A DNA stretch of 64,000 bases from Takakia lepidozioides (lineage: Eukaryota; Streptophyta; Takakiopsida; Takakiales; Takakiaceae). The translations under genes and the position numbers were made by a program. The DNA lies in contig CM060731.1 of the NCBI GenBank assembly GCA_030704615.1, positions 10,850,001-10,914,000 of the forward strand, given 5' to 3'. The notes under the pieces were generated by a model. The model did no database searches, was not told where the DNA came from, and was given only the letters and a program-made list of their open reading frames with translations. Shown one piece after another: positions 1 through 11,448 of this stretch; the first letter of the stretch is position 1; every line of letters begins with the position of its first letter.

Positions 1-755
1 GCTGAATAACACAATCAATCGCCGCATGGGTCTCGTTGGACTCCCAAAACTAGTTGTCAAAGAAATGAGGAATAATTTGTGTCAATACTGCGTACGATTT
101 TAAATGAGAAATGTCTGCTTCACTCATGGGGTTCTCTCCAGCAGTAAAAGAGCCTTGTCCACCAACTACTGCAAAAATCTCCTCCGCTTCCTAGACAATA
201 ACCTCAGTACAATTTGCAGGTACAACAAGAGCACTAAAGGTTCAACACCAATAACATGTATTGCACCTTCTACCTTGATTATGCATTTCTGAGCTACAAC
301 AAAAAGTCTTTGTGTGTGCTCAAATGCAGCAGACCAGCTGATATTATCCCAGTGATGATATATGTCAAGTTATTAACTGGTTGTCGTGTATATTTTGGAA
401 ATGGTATCAATGTCAAATTTGTTATATGGTCCCAAATATGGCATGATCTATTTTTGATGTAATATGTTGCGAGTGTCCATAGTTGTTTCTAAAGGGGAAT
501 GCAAATCCATGAGCGATGAGCAGAGAGAACATGAGCAAACTTTACGAACCTCACCCAAATAAAAAACCGAGTCAAAAAATGAGGTTTGATATTGGTTTGG
601 ATAAGATTTGGAACAATCCCATCCCAAAATGTCCAAGAAAAGAGCCAAAACACACATAATTACAATGTACAACTCCTCCAACTGTGGAAACAAGGATTGG
701 GTTAAAAAGTTATTCTAGCAACGACCGAAGGTCGAAAGCTAGTTTAGCATAGAGC
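1..755. other. Gene-poor stretch, nothing recognised
   Basis: Both strands hold only short open frames of 62 to 81 codons with no recognisable family. I see no splice-bounded exon, tRNA or repeat here. It lies upstream of the repeated leader of the first PPR pseudogene. Confidence 0.4.
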
Positions 756-775
756 AGATATAGGGTGCCATAGTG

Positions 776-838
776 CCACGTCATCATCGCCACGTTTCGT
801 CGTCGCCACATCATCGTAGCCACGTCATCTTCGTCATT
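776..838 (+). repeat. Short degenerate CACGTCATC-type minisatellite
   Basis: About four imperfect copies of a 13 to 16 base unit containing CACGTCATC or CACATCATC follow one another. It marks the upstream edge of the repeated block that precedes the first PPR pseudogene. No coding meaning is apparent. Confidence 0.5.
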
Positions 839-879
839 TTGTTTGGAATCTGCCCGGACATCCCGAAAAAACCAAAAAT

Positions 880-1400
880 GAGTTCTCGAGCTGTCTCAAG
901 CTTCTCTGCGGATTTTCATGGAGGCCGCAATCGCAGGTGTGGCTTTTTCTTAATGCACGATGTGAAGTAGTTTGTCCATCCTGCACATGCGGGCTCTTGG
1001 CTCCTGTTAGTACCATGATTTTATATTCTTCCTGATTATGTTTACAAGGTTCTTGGGAGAGTCAGCTCGGTCTTAGCAGACCGTGTTTCAATCTATGCCT
1101 GCTCAGCTGCACTGTGGTGGTTCTCACAGACCAATCCAACATCACCTGACTACAAACACAAGCAGCACACAAGGGGTCCTTTTGGGTTGATGGTCAAATC
1201 CTCCATGGGTCATGCCACAAGGTCAAGGACAATGTGGTGAGGGCACCTTCTTCTTCGATCTATTTCAGCCTGTTTTGCCCTCTCATCAGACTCGGCCCTG
1301 AGATGCATATTGAATTTTCAAGGACAATGTGGTGATGGCACCTTCTTCTTCGACCTATTTTCAGCCTGTTTTTCCCTCTCATCAGACTCGGCCTTGAGGT
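880..1400 (+). repeat. Dispersed repeat block, copy 1 (PPR leader family)
   Basis: This block reappears with roughly 85-90% similarity by eye at 15,360-15,810 and again in part at 15,810-16,060. Shared landmarks in order are a stretch starting GTTTGTCCATCCTGCA, the phrase GGCTCTTGGCTCCTGT, TTCTTGGGAGAGTCAGCT, and CCCTCTCATCAGACTCGGC. The last piece is also repeated locally near 1,242, 1,337 and 1,720. In both places the block lies next to PPR-related sequence, so it is probably the untranslated leader of a duplicated PPR gene family. A retroelement fragment is an alternative. Confidence 0.6.
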
Positions 1401-1429
1401 GCATATTGAATTCTGTAAGTTAGCTCGTG

Positions 1430-2260
1430 TATCTGTGGTGGTTTGGAATGACTATGACAAGTAACTGCGGATGTGGCAACAGAAAAGTATCCAAAACAGA
1501 TCACGGGGATGAGGAGAAGCTTCAGTTTGTACACAGGCACGGATAGCTGAAGGACCAGGGGTAGAGGTCCAGATTCATCCAAGAGGGCCGGATTTCAAAC
1601 ACAAGATTACTTCTGATTCATGTGGATCCATAGCTACAAGAAATCTTCGTGGGTAGATGGTCAACTGGAAACAGCAGCGGTAGCTGCACAATTGATAGAA
1701 CAAGGCACTGCTAATGAAGGCACCTTTTTCAACACATTTCACCCTGTTTTTCCCTCTTGTCAGAATCGGCCCTAAATTTCCATGTTGAATTTTGCAAGTT
1801 AGCTGGTTGAGTGAATCTGGTTGGAGTGACTTTGACATGATACTGCCAATGTGACAACATGAAAGTATCCAAAAATAGGTAACAGAGATGAGGAGAAGGT
1901 GTGGAATGAATATTTGTTGACCCCAGTCAATGGTGGGACAACCGAGGTAGCAAGTTGAATGCCTGTTAGATGACAGAGAGTAGCAGACACAATTCAGCAT
2001 AGGAACTAGTGCGATTGGGTGTTTCCTAGGCTGTCATTGTCAGCTACTAGCAGCAAGGGCAAAGATGAATGCATGATTTGTGTAGAGGCATGGATAGCTG
2101 AAGGAGAAGGGATAGAGTGTGGGTCCAGATTCATCCAAGAGGGCCAGATTTCAAGCACAAGATTACGTATGATTCCCCATGGATCAATAGCTACAAGAAA
2201 CCTGCATGCGTAGATGGTCAACTAAAGGCAACAGCTGCAGCGACACAGTTGATAAAATCA
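1430..2260 (+). repeat. Local direct duplication upstream of PPR pseudogene
   Basis: The stretch at about 1,430-1,700 is repeated at about 1,815-2,250. Matched segments are AAAGTATCCAAAA, GAGGAGAAG, GATAGCTGAAGGA, TCCAGATTCATCCAAGAGGG, and ATAGCTACAAGAAA followed by TAGATGGTCAACT. The second copy runs into the N-terminal part of the PPR reading frame, so the duplicated piece is the 5' end of that gene. Confidence 0.6.
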
Positions 2261-4504
2261 GGGACCTCAACCATGATCACAGCTTCTGGAAGAGGATCAA
2301 GAGAGGGAGTCCACAATGCCTCTTCTGGCACTTCTGGGCATGTGAAGATGCTTTGTGAGGCAGACAGACTGAAAGAGGCTCTACACACTTTAAACCAAGG
2401 AGGCATTTCAGCAGATTTAGATAAGTATGTCTGTCTCTTGCTTAAGTGCATCAAGATTGAAGCTGGAAAGCAGGTGCACACTCACATTATCCAAAGTGGA
2501 TTCACGCCAAATGTTTTTCTACTCAATACCCTTGTCAACATGTATGTTAAGTGCGGGAGCATCATGGACGTGGTATGGAGGCTTTGGAGACCTATGATCA
2601 CATGATGGGGGAAGGGGTGAAGCCTGACCACATCACGTTTCTCTGCATTTGCAATGCGTGTGCAAGCCTGGCAGCCCTGGAAAATGGCAAAGAGGTCCAT
2701 GGTGACATGGTGAGAGCTGTAGTTGTACCAAATGTCATTATGAACAATACCCTCGTGGACATGTATGAAGGGAGTGTTTGACAGTATGGCTGAACGAGAT
2801 GTGGTGTCGTGGAGTGCGATGATTGCAGGCTATGCACAGCAAGGGCACGGGATGGAGGCTTTGGAGACCTATGAGCAAATGATGTGCGAAGGGGGTGAAA
2901 ACCAACCACATCACATTTGTTTGTGTTTGCAATGCGTGTGCAAGCCTGGGAGCTCTGGAAAAGGGGAAAGAGGTCCATGGTGACATCGTCAAAGCTGGAA
3001 TTGTACCAGATGTCATCCTGAGCACTGCCCTGGTGGACATGTATGCCAAATGTGGGTGCATTAAGGATGCGAAAGGAGTTAATTTCAACACTATGGCTGA
3101 ACGAGATGTGGTGTCGTGGAACGCGATGCTTGCAGGGGTATGGCCCAGCAGGGGTGTGGGATGGAGGCTTTGGAGACCTATGAGCAAATGATGGGGGAAG
3201 AGGTGTAGCCCAACCACATCACGTTTGTGTGCGTTTGCAGTGCGTGTGCAAGCCTGGCAGCCCTGGAAAAGGGCAAAGAGGTGCATGGTTGCATGTATGC
3301 CAAATGTGGGAGCATTGAAGATGCGGAGGGAGTGTTCAACAGTATGGCTGAACGAGATTTGGTGTCATGGAACGCCATGCTTGCAGGATATGCACAATAG
3401 GGGCGCGGGATCGAGGCCTTGGAGACCTATGAGCAAATGATGGGGGAAGTGGTGAAGTGCAACCACATCACGTTTGTGTGCGTTTGCAATGCTCGTGCAA
3501 GCCTGGCAGCCCTGGAAAAGGGCAAAGGGTGCATGGTGATCATCAAAGCTGGAATTGTACCGAATGTCATTCTGGACACTGCCCTGGTGGACATGTATGT
3601 GTAATGTGGGTGCATTGAGGATGCAAAGGGAGTATTTGACAATGTGGCTGAATGAAATGTGGTGTCGTGGAATGCGATGATCGCAAGATATGCCCAGCGT
3701 GGTTGTCATAGGGAGGTCCTACAACTATTTGAGGGAATGCAAAAGAACGGCTTGAAGCCGGACAATATCACCTTTATATGTGTTCTCTCTCCATGTAGCC
3801 ACACTGGCCTACTCAATGAAGGAAGACGCTACTTCAATTCCCTGAGTCAAGATCATGGTGTCACCCTGCCAGTAAAGCACTTGGCTGCATGGTGGACCTT
3901 GTGGACGTGCGGGACAACTACATGAGGACCTGATTAATAAAATGCCAATCAATCCAGATGTTGTGGTGTGGAAGGCCTTGCTTGGTGCCTGCAGAATCCA
4001 TGGCAATGTGGAGATGGTTGAATGTGTGGCAACATCTATCCTAAAGTGAGATGAATAGGATGCCGCGACTTATGTGTTGCTATATCAAACATCTATATTG
4101 CTGCAGCTAGCAGGTGGGATGATACTGCAAAGGTGAGAAGAATGATGAAGGTCAGAGGGGTTAGAAAGGAGCCAGATGACAAGTTGCATCCCAGAATTAA
4201 GGAAATCCATGCTGAGTTGAGAAGATTGTCTGGGCAGATGAAGGAGGCGGGGTATGTGCCTGATACACGCTTTCTATTGCATGATAAGGAGGAAAGGAAT
4301 TTTCTCTTTGCCACCACAATGAGAAGCTGGCCATTGGTTTTGGGCTGATCACCACGACTCATCAAGAATCTTTGAGTGTGTGGAGACTGCCACACCTCCA
4401 CCAAATTCATCTCAAAGATTGTTGGCTGAGCAATAGTTGTATGGACGTTAACTACTTTCCACCACTTTGAAGATGGGATTAGTTCTTGTGGTGATTACTG
4501 GTGA
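2117..4504 (+). pseudogene. PLS-class PPR-DYW protein pseudogene
   Basis: The intact ancestor would be an organelle-targeted RNA-binding protein with a C-terminal DYW cytidine deaminase domain, used in plastid or mitochondrial C-to-U editing. The N-terminal part (2,117-2,605) contains a segment with EAGKQVHTHIIQSG and NMYVKCGSI, typical PPR helices. At least four more PPR units follow to 3,925, recognisable by [23 protein letters not shown] and VDMYAKCG, but in changing frames with stops. At 4,000-4,504 there is E-domain sequence (EAGYVPDTRFLLHD), HNEKLAIGFGL in one frame, VCGDCHTSTKFISKIVG in another, and a true end FEDGISSCGDYW followed by TGA. Several frameshifts and stops mean it cannot make one protein. 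Confidence 0.85.
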
Positions 4505-4530
4505 AAGGATGTTTTCTTGGAAAGATGCTA

Positions 4531-4689
4531 GTGTCTTGCTTCATTCATTGATCTGTGTAGCTACTCAGACCATCCACCATTTCCTGAGAGTACTGACCAT
4601 CATGTACTGTTGAATGCAAGATGCAAGTGTCTTGCTTCATTCATTGATCTGTGTAGCTACTCAGACCATCCACCATTTCTTGATAGTGG
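4531..4689 (+). repeat. 63-bp direct repeat, two copies 96 bp apart
   Basis: A 63-base segment beginning GTGTCTTGCTTCATTCATTG occurs at 4,531 and again at 4,627 with almost no change. It lies directly downstream of the DYW stop codon, in what would be the 3' untranslated region. It is probably a recent slippage or unequal-exchange duplication. Confidence 0.8.
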
Positions 4690-5325
4690 GGTCTACCCGG
4701 CATAGGTGGGAAGTCAGCCCACAATTGCACTTGACTAAAGGGGTGATTTTTTGACTGATTCTGGTGGTAGTGGATGGAAATCAGAGTGCTGTCCTAGTCT
4801 GGGTTAGGGTGGTGGGAGCTTCTCCAAAGCTTGAAAATGGAAGTGAATACGAATTTTAATGAGCTTGATGAGAGGGGCAGCCCTGTGCACAAGTTTGTTC
4901 AGCATCATAAATTTGGACATGTTTGTTTGTTTCTTGTGGTGTGGCTTTGGATGGAGCCCTTGACGAACTTGCATGAATATTGTCAAAAGCTAGCCTTAAC
5001 CCACCAAGATCCAATACCATGGTGGATGCTTGAAAGTTCATGTAGTGCATGTAAGGGTATTTGGGTATGTTGTTATTGATTGATGTGGATTGTGAAAATT
5101 GAACTTTGAAATGCAGATCCGCCATTTTTCTTCCAGAGAAAAACAAAACACTGGATCTCTGCATGTAACACCGTGGGGATGACCCACCCCTTTTTTGTGA
5201 AAAATTGAATGTAGTTCTCAGAATTCGTCGCGAGTAGTGCGGAGCAACACGAAGCCCTAGTTTATTAAAAATAAATTGTAAATCAGCGGCCACTTATCTA
5301 TAGCTGATAGTAGACACAATATTAA
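4690..5325. other. Intergenic, nothing recognised
   Basis: Open frames up to 145 codons are present on the minus strand (5,293-4,856), but they have no recognisable domain and read like random translation. No tRNA or mobile-element terminus was seen before the tRNA-like sequence at 5,328. Confidence 0.35.
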
Positions 5326-5327
5326 TT

Positions 5328-5420
5328 ATGGCCAAGTTGGTCTAAGGCGCCAGTTTCAGGTACCGGTCCAAAAGGGCGTGGGTTTTCGGGCGTGGGTTCA
5401 AATCCCATGTTGACAACCTT
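5328..5420 (+). pseudogene. tRNA-Leu(CAG)-like pseudogene
   Basis: The sequence has a Leu-type D-arm/A-box (ATGGCCAAGTTGGTCTAAGG), an anticodon arm CCAGT-TTCAGGT-ACCGG that would present CAG, and a B-box GGTTCAAATCCCA. The 5' acceptor strand does not pair with the 3' end GTTGACA, and the variable arm holds a second copy of GGGCGTGGGTT. The anticodon stem has one mismatch. It therefore looks like a decayed nuclear tRNA-Leu gene or a tRNA-derived SINE head, not a working tRNA. Confidence 0.6.
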
Positions 5421-5876
5421 TTTCTCCAATGTTTACAGACAAATTCTGAAACTGTGTAGGAGCAAGGAACCGCTCTAAAGTGCATGAGCCAAGAACCAGC
5501 ATTGATACTCATGAATGATACCAGTGTTGAAAGTCATGCCTGAGAGCACCCACTCCAACCTTGTAATTGCTCCAAAGAGCTGACTATGAAGCCTTGTCTA
5601 CTCACAGCATAGAGCATGTGGTCTAACTCGATACTACTGTCTTTCAGCTCCCAGTCCATCATCCAGGAAGACAGAAGGGGCTTGGCAGGAAAGATTATCA
5701 TGTTTTAGCCATGTCGAAGCAGGGGTATGGCATTAATTGCTAGTTATTACACAACACATGACATTGAGATTCCGTGAAAAGATACACCTGCACCCATATG
5801 CTCACTCCCTTTGTTCAACACCCCTTTTGAATGTTGTACACATCCATATTAGTCAAAGCTGAATTGTTGATTAAAA
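5421..5876. other. Intergenic region downstream of uL14m
   Basis: No gene, tRNA or repeat was recognised. The segment would carry the 3' untranslated region and polyadenylation signals of the minus-strand uL14 exon; AATA-rich stretches near 5,860-5,875 fit but prove nothing. Confidence 0.35.
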
Positions 5877-6195
5877 CTAGGCCACATGCTCGGCCAAGGT
5901 CAAGATTTTCACATACTTCCGCTGACGCAGCTCATGAGGAACTGGCCCGAAAATGCGGGTTCCTAGAGGCTCACCCTGCTTATTGACTAAGACAACGGCA
6001 TTCCCATCGAACTTAATCTCGCTCCCATGCCTTTGCATTGCAGTTCTCACTATAACGCAGTTGACCACCTCTCCTTTCTTCACCTTGCCCCTGGGGACAA
6101 CATCTTTCACAGAGGCTATGATAAGGTCCCCAAGCCGGTCAGTCCTGCCTCCCCGTAAAACTTGGATGCATTGGACACGTTTTGCACCTGAATGT
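5877..6195 (-). CDS. Mitochondrial ribosomal protein uL14m, last exon (HUELLENLOS-like)
   Basis: uL14 sits on the large ribosomal subunit and contacts 23S rRNA and the small subunit. This exon encodes about 105 residues covering most of the uL14 fold: [20 protein letters not shown], then [20 protein letters not shown], then a C-terminal [13 protein letters not shown] motif ending in ILTLAEHVA. That ending closely resembles the Arabidopsis mitochondrial protein HUELLENLOS rather than the plastid rpl14 product. An acceptor-like TTGCAG precedes position 6,195, and its phase lets the reading frame enter at HSGAKR. The open frame continues to 6,350 but that extension does not look like uL14. The 5' exon or exons with the mitochondrial targeting peptide were not found. 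No stop or frameshift lies within this exon. Confidence 0.8.
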
Positions 6196-6350
6196 CTGCA
6201 ACCATCAGGCTTGACTGCAATTGAATAAATGTCCGCCGTTGCTGCACACGAGTCCATGAATGCTACAGAAATTAGTTTCATTACTCCTCCATTCGCTCCT
6301 AATGCGACAATATCTCTCTCTTTCATGAACTGCTTATTTCTTCCTTTCAC

Positions 6351-7060
6351 CTGGTTATGGACTGGACTTACTGACCGGATATGGGCCCCAAGACAAAAGT
6401 AGGAACAAAAACAGAGGTCCTTGCATTGTCAAAGGAGAGGAGGCCGAGGAGCATACCTGGAGATGGACAGGAGGAGAGCATGATGTGACAAGATCCATAC
6501 CAAGCCAGTGCATGAGCCTATTTTGTAAAGATGAAAATAGATTATGCTGTGACCTGTATGTTCCCTGTGTTGCTCTGTGCCCTGCAAAACACCCCCATCA
6601 TCCATTGCCATGGTTCATATAGCTGTGATATATCACTGATTAGGCGTCAGTGTGGCAGTGCCTGGGATTATAGATACCAGTTACAAGGTGAGGGATTTTT
6701 TGATGCAAAGAAACCACAACAGAGATGACTACTGGGTGCATAGAAGTCATCACTTACCAAATAGAGAGAGAGGCAGATAAGACAAGACAATACATTTTCC
6801 ATCTCATGAGTTGACACCCAGTTCCGATTGGGAGCATGCTGATAGCTACTCCGTGGCCTCCAAAACTTTCAGCAGAAAACTGCTAACCCTGAAAAACTGT
6901 GTCCCCAGTTTGTGCAAAGGAAATGAAGGAGAATCCCGCCCCAGGCTTTCCTTCCTTCACAGTCACAGCTGCAATGCCCTGACACAACCACAACAAGCAA
7001 CCAAACCAACCCAACAACGTCAATCAAGTTGCTCCTGAAGGTCCCATCTAATGAACACAT
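6351..7060. other. Between uL14m exon and CACTA remnant; upstream uL14m exons not found
   Basis: The missing N-terminal exon(s) of uL14m should lie on the minus strand at higher coordinates. I read the minus strand here and found no segment resembling a targeting peptide followed by a uL14 start. The short open frames at 6,429-6,611 (-) and 6,811-7,038 (+) show no recognisable features. Confidence 0.35.
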
Positions 7061-8192
7061 CCTGAGCAGACAACCCCGGAGCCATAATACATACTGATTT
7101 GCGCAGTCTAATTCACGATTATGTCATTAACAACCACATGAGCATAGCTCCTTGGATTGAGTGAGTACTGTTCCTTAGCACTTTCTGGCAAGTTTGCATG
7201 TGTATGAATTTCATTTCATGGTGGACAGTGACAGTTAATTTACAAAATTTGTGCTCTCGATTGCAGGAAGTATGAAAAAGCCCAAGCAGATGTGGAATCA
7301 GGTCGGTCTGCTTTTTGGGGAGAGGTACTTGGCAACGTGGAGCCTAGTCACAACGTTGAGAACACAAAATATCCTATGCAATTGCAATTACTGCCTCCTT
7401 TTCAATCTTGGTTGGCTCAGGCTACAGAAGATGATGTGGCTGCAGGAATGAGGGACGATGAGGCGCTCTTGGAGGAAGTGATTGATCTGTCAAGACCCCC
7501 GTCTGTGAGTGCAGTGTCATTCAAGGGACTGAGTGCGTATGGGAACCACTACAGGGCCAACACAGTTTAATCTAACTAGTTGGTCACATATGACAGTGGG
7601 GTGAGTTCTATGTTTGAACATGAGGACTATCAAGTGTGCTATGTAGGCATTGTGAAGGAAACATTACAAGTGGAGTATGACAAAACTAAAGTTGTCATCT
7701 TCATTTGTGGGTGGGTTTGTGCAAAAACTGTGGGGAGGAATGCCTCCATGAAGAAGGATGAGTTTGGGTTTACCCTGGTTAATTTCAAACACATGTTACC
7801 GGCTAATGATCAACCCTGCTTGTTTCCATCACAAGCTGAACAGGTTTTTTTTTTCAGATTGTGTGCAAGAAAAAGGATGGAAGGTTGTGTTGGAGAAGAA
7901 TCCAAGATCGCTGAGAGTGGTGCATGATGTGTCAACTTCACTATCGGACAATACAGATAGCAGTGGCATGTCAGCTCCCATTCGGCTCATTGATGACATT
8001 CGAATTGGTGGACAACCATGTACTCGCCCTATCCTTTCAGTAGAGGTCACTGAAAAAGCCATGGAAGCTCTGTTCAAGACCCCCATTGGGAATACAAAGG
8101 TGCCTGCACAAGAAAATGATGAAGCAAACTATGAGGAACATTCAACTTCAAGCAGTGAGGATGAAGACAATCTACCTGATATAGACTTGTAG
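7061..8192 (+). pseudogene. CACTA (En/Spm) TNP2-like transposase, C-terminal remnant with DUF4216
   Basis: The piece corresponds to the C-terminal third of plant CACTA transposases. A first exon reads YVINNHMSIAPWIE up to a donor GTGAGT at about 7,171. An intron ends TTGCAG at about 7,265, and the next exon starts KYEKAQADVESGR. A linker FQSWLAQA leads into a DUF4216-like region: VCYVGIVKETLQVEY, KVVIFICGWV, KKDEFGFTLVNF, PSQAEQVFF. Two in-frame stops (about 7,568-7,580) and a frameshift at the T-run near 7,850 break it. It then continues as CVQEKGWKVVLEKNPRSL and an acidic tail ending DEDNLPDIDL. The catalytic DDE part and the termini are absent. Confidence 0.7.
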
Positions 8193-10450
8193 TTAGTTGA
8201 CGCCCTTGACGGTTGTGGTCTCCAAGCTCTCTCAGCTTTGCTTCATAGATGATTCTCTGCATGCAAGTGAATCCTTATGTGAAGGTAAGTCCCTGTTGGC
8301 ATAAGCTCGTGTTTGTTTGTCGTCTTGGTATTTGGAGCCGCCAATTCGATTGGGGATAATTTTACCTTCTGGGAGATAGTGGCCTGTCATACTGGGGGGG
8401 GAAACTGAGCAGCAGCTGCTGGACTGTACAACACTTGAAACTGTTCTTTTGACTCTGACCTATCTGGTTGGCCATTCAGTGACTTGCAGATATTATCCTT
8501 CTATGCAATCTTGTTTCCCCATTTGCTATTGCTCTGTGGTTTTGCGATTAAAAATTCAATTAGGAGAATGGTTGCCAATTATTCCTCACACATGGTTATT
8601 CTCGGTGTTCAATGCTCCGTGATTTGGTCGGACTACTGACAATCATATTCTATCAACAGTGTTTGTGCCATCTATATTTTGAGTTCATTTATTTTGTTCA
8701 ATATACATGCACACAGTTCTGATACACTAGCAACAATAGAATGTAGTGTGAAAAGAATGGGGCATAAATCCCCTTCTGTGTAATTCTAACTGTACTTCTT
8801 CCAGTAAAAAGAACAACCTAGTAATCTACCAGCGGTACACGGTTATGGGTTTCCCTCCTATCGTTCATGATCAAAGTTCATAAATCCTCATCCACGCCGC
8901 AGCGGAAGAGAAAACATGGATGGGGATTGAATCCTTCTTGTTCATGATTTACACAATCTTTATACAATTGCAGCACCAATGGTGCTGCTGTGATGTTTTC
9001 AGTGATACAACCAGCCCTATGACGGAGCTAAATGCGACCCATGTGGGCATCACCCTCGAGCAACACACGTCGAAACCCCTTTTGTAATGAGATCACTGAT
9101 AAGAGGAAGGCAACTCAGATCTGCCATGAATTACAGGCCTAGTGATTCTCTGCAGATGTCATGGTTTTTCCTCTATCTCCCAGTTAACCACCCCTTATCA
9201 CCCCTTTTACTGAGCAGCTCTCTCCCTTCCCAAACCTTTTCTCTCTCCTTCCTACTGTAAAATTCCCTGGCTCATTTTCTTCCAACCAGCAGCCTATCTA
9301 CATGCAATGCAAACACATTCAGCCATGTATCCAGTGAATCCAGCCTTGAAATCAAACCTTGGTCACACAAGACATGATCAGCTCTTCCATCAGTCTTTCT
9401 CTCACCCAAAACAGACCCTTCACACTGTTTGCCTCCAGGGACAACCCAGTTTGTCAGTCAGTTCCCAACCCATCTACAGATCTGCATCTAATCACCCCAA
9501 CAGCTCACTTTTGCCCTTTCAGATTTGAACCACAGAGTTCAAATGCTGAGTCCACTCTGAACCAGTTCTAAACTCCACATCAGTGTCAGTTTGCAGCCAC
9601 ATCCACCTCTTTCTCTTTCTGATTTCAAAGAGGTTACAGCTAACCCTCACTAGTGCTCACATCAACTACACTGGATTGCATTACATCTAATCATCAAAAT
9701 CCCAGAGCCGCATTGTATGCAGATTCATGATACTGAAGCCAAAGGAACAAAAACAAAACAAACAGCAAGCATTCTGTCACTGTGGGTGAACTACATCTGC
9801 CCTCAATCAACACTCCTACAGACATGTGCATCAGATCCATTCATCTCCACCCCATCCTGGTTTGAAGTCCAGAGTCCCCATTCCATTTCTCAAAGTCTTT
9901 TTTCTGTCCTCATCATGCTCTCAGTTTGAGAGTCTCTTGCAAAATTTTACAACAACGATTCCTAAGTGCCAAAAAAAAGAAGCCTGATATCTACGATTTT
10001 ATCTGTCTTATACTCCAGGTGAAGCGGTGGGTCTGCCTGCCCAAAATGGCACCTCACCATCTCCGTCAGTAGCTACCTTCACTCCTCTTGTCATCTGGAT
10101 TTGACGATTCCAGCGTTCATTAAGTCATGACGGCCCTGCTTTGTCAGCAGATATTTCGTTGATGGGGGCGCAGGATTTGGAGCGGGTTGGCTCCATTGAT
10201 CTGGTAGTGGCAGGTTGGTCGCGTTCCATGCTCTCGGCTCTATACTAAGAAAACGCGCAGGAGACCAAAAAGAAAAGCCAAAATGAGGCTAAGTCCCAGT
10301 CCTCTAATGGGCAACCCTACAAACAACTTTTTGAATTTTTAACCTTTTGGCTACCAAGCTTGCACTAGAAGTCATTCCGGCGACTGTTGGTGGTAAGCTT
10401 GCGCTGGTCAATCATCGTTGACCGCCCTTCCGTCTCGTGCGGAGCCATGC
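8193..10450. other. Gene-poor region, pyrimidine-rich between about 9.1 and 9.9 kb
   Basis: The plus strand is rich in C and T with many CCC and TCTC stretches from about 9,160 to 9,930, which creates moderate open frames (73 and 70 codons) without known motifs. No tRNA, terminus or exon was recognised. The 3' end and LTR of the adjacent minus-strand gypsy element should lie below 10,567, but I could not define them. Confidence 0.35.
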
Positions 10451-10566
10451 AGTCATGACGACGTCTACCAACGTAGTTGCTCAGAGGACTACGTAGTCAC
10501 ATAGTCATTTCAACGACTACGTGAAGCCCCATTTGATCCAAAAATACATGGAAGTCATGGTCAAAG

Positions 10567-11433
10567 TCAGGAAAACCATGACTGTCGTGGCCTGGCAGTC
10601 AAATATACCGCATTCTGTTGTAGTGGAACCACTCTCTCTGCCAAGCCATTGGCCTCAGGATGATCCCGAGAAGTGGTACGGTGGTCTATCAAGGCTTTAT
10701 CACACAAAGCCTGAAACTCCCCCAAGAACTCTCTCCCTTGGTCCGTGAGTACCTCAGCTGGAGCACCAAATCGGCTAAGCACACGATCCAAGAATGCATA
10801 CGCAGCCCCCCTCACTAGCATTGTCAGGCAGTGGAACCAACTCATCCACTTGGAGAAGTGCTTCACCATTACCAACACATATCTGTGGTGGCGTATAGTC
10901 AGTGGCAACGGCCTTGCGAAATCAAGACTCCACCTATAACCCAATCCTATGATGGGTAAATGATGCAACTGTGGTATATGGGCGCTGAATGAGGCACGCA
11001 CCCTGTCACACACCATGCACCTAGCCACAGACTGTTGCACCTCTGTGTGCATACCACGCCACCAATACTGCCCCTGCAGTAGACCATGAGTGCGTCGCAC
11101 TCCAGAATGCCCCAACTCCTTATGGGCATGTCGCATTAACCATGCACGCTGTGTTGGGTGAGGCACAATCCTCACCCGACCATCCTCCCACACTCGAAGC
11201 AGGTGTATCCCCTCCCACTTGAACCTCTTGGTTTGTTGCAGGATCCGATCCCTCTCCTTGGCAGTCACACTAGTTGCCGTGTCTCCAGTGCGGAGGTAGT
11301 CCATCACAACCAAATCCTCATGTATATCTCTAGCACCACCTGACTCATCACTAGCCTCAGGGTCCTCAGACACTCCATCTACAGTCATCCCTGTTGTAGG
11401 TCCAACCTGACCTCTCGATGCCAAGATACACAA
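10567..11433 (-). pseudogene. Gypsy integrase domain
   Basis: The frame encodes an HHCC zinc-binding domain (AHKELGHSG, then CMVC), followed by the core with WSLDF, VLTDQGREF and HPEANGLAERVV, which supply the D, D and E positions of the catalytic triad. The sequence departs from the family after AERVV, at about 10,640, so the C-terminal part is missing or frameshifted. It lies directly downstream of RNase H on the same strand. Confidence 0.85.
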
Positions 11434-11448
11434 AAAAACAGATGCATG

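Noticed and set aside
9307-9929. Plus-strand frames of about 70 codons in the pyrimidine-rich region
   Set aside because: No family features or splice sites, and the composition alone explains the absence of stops.
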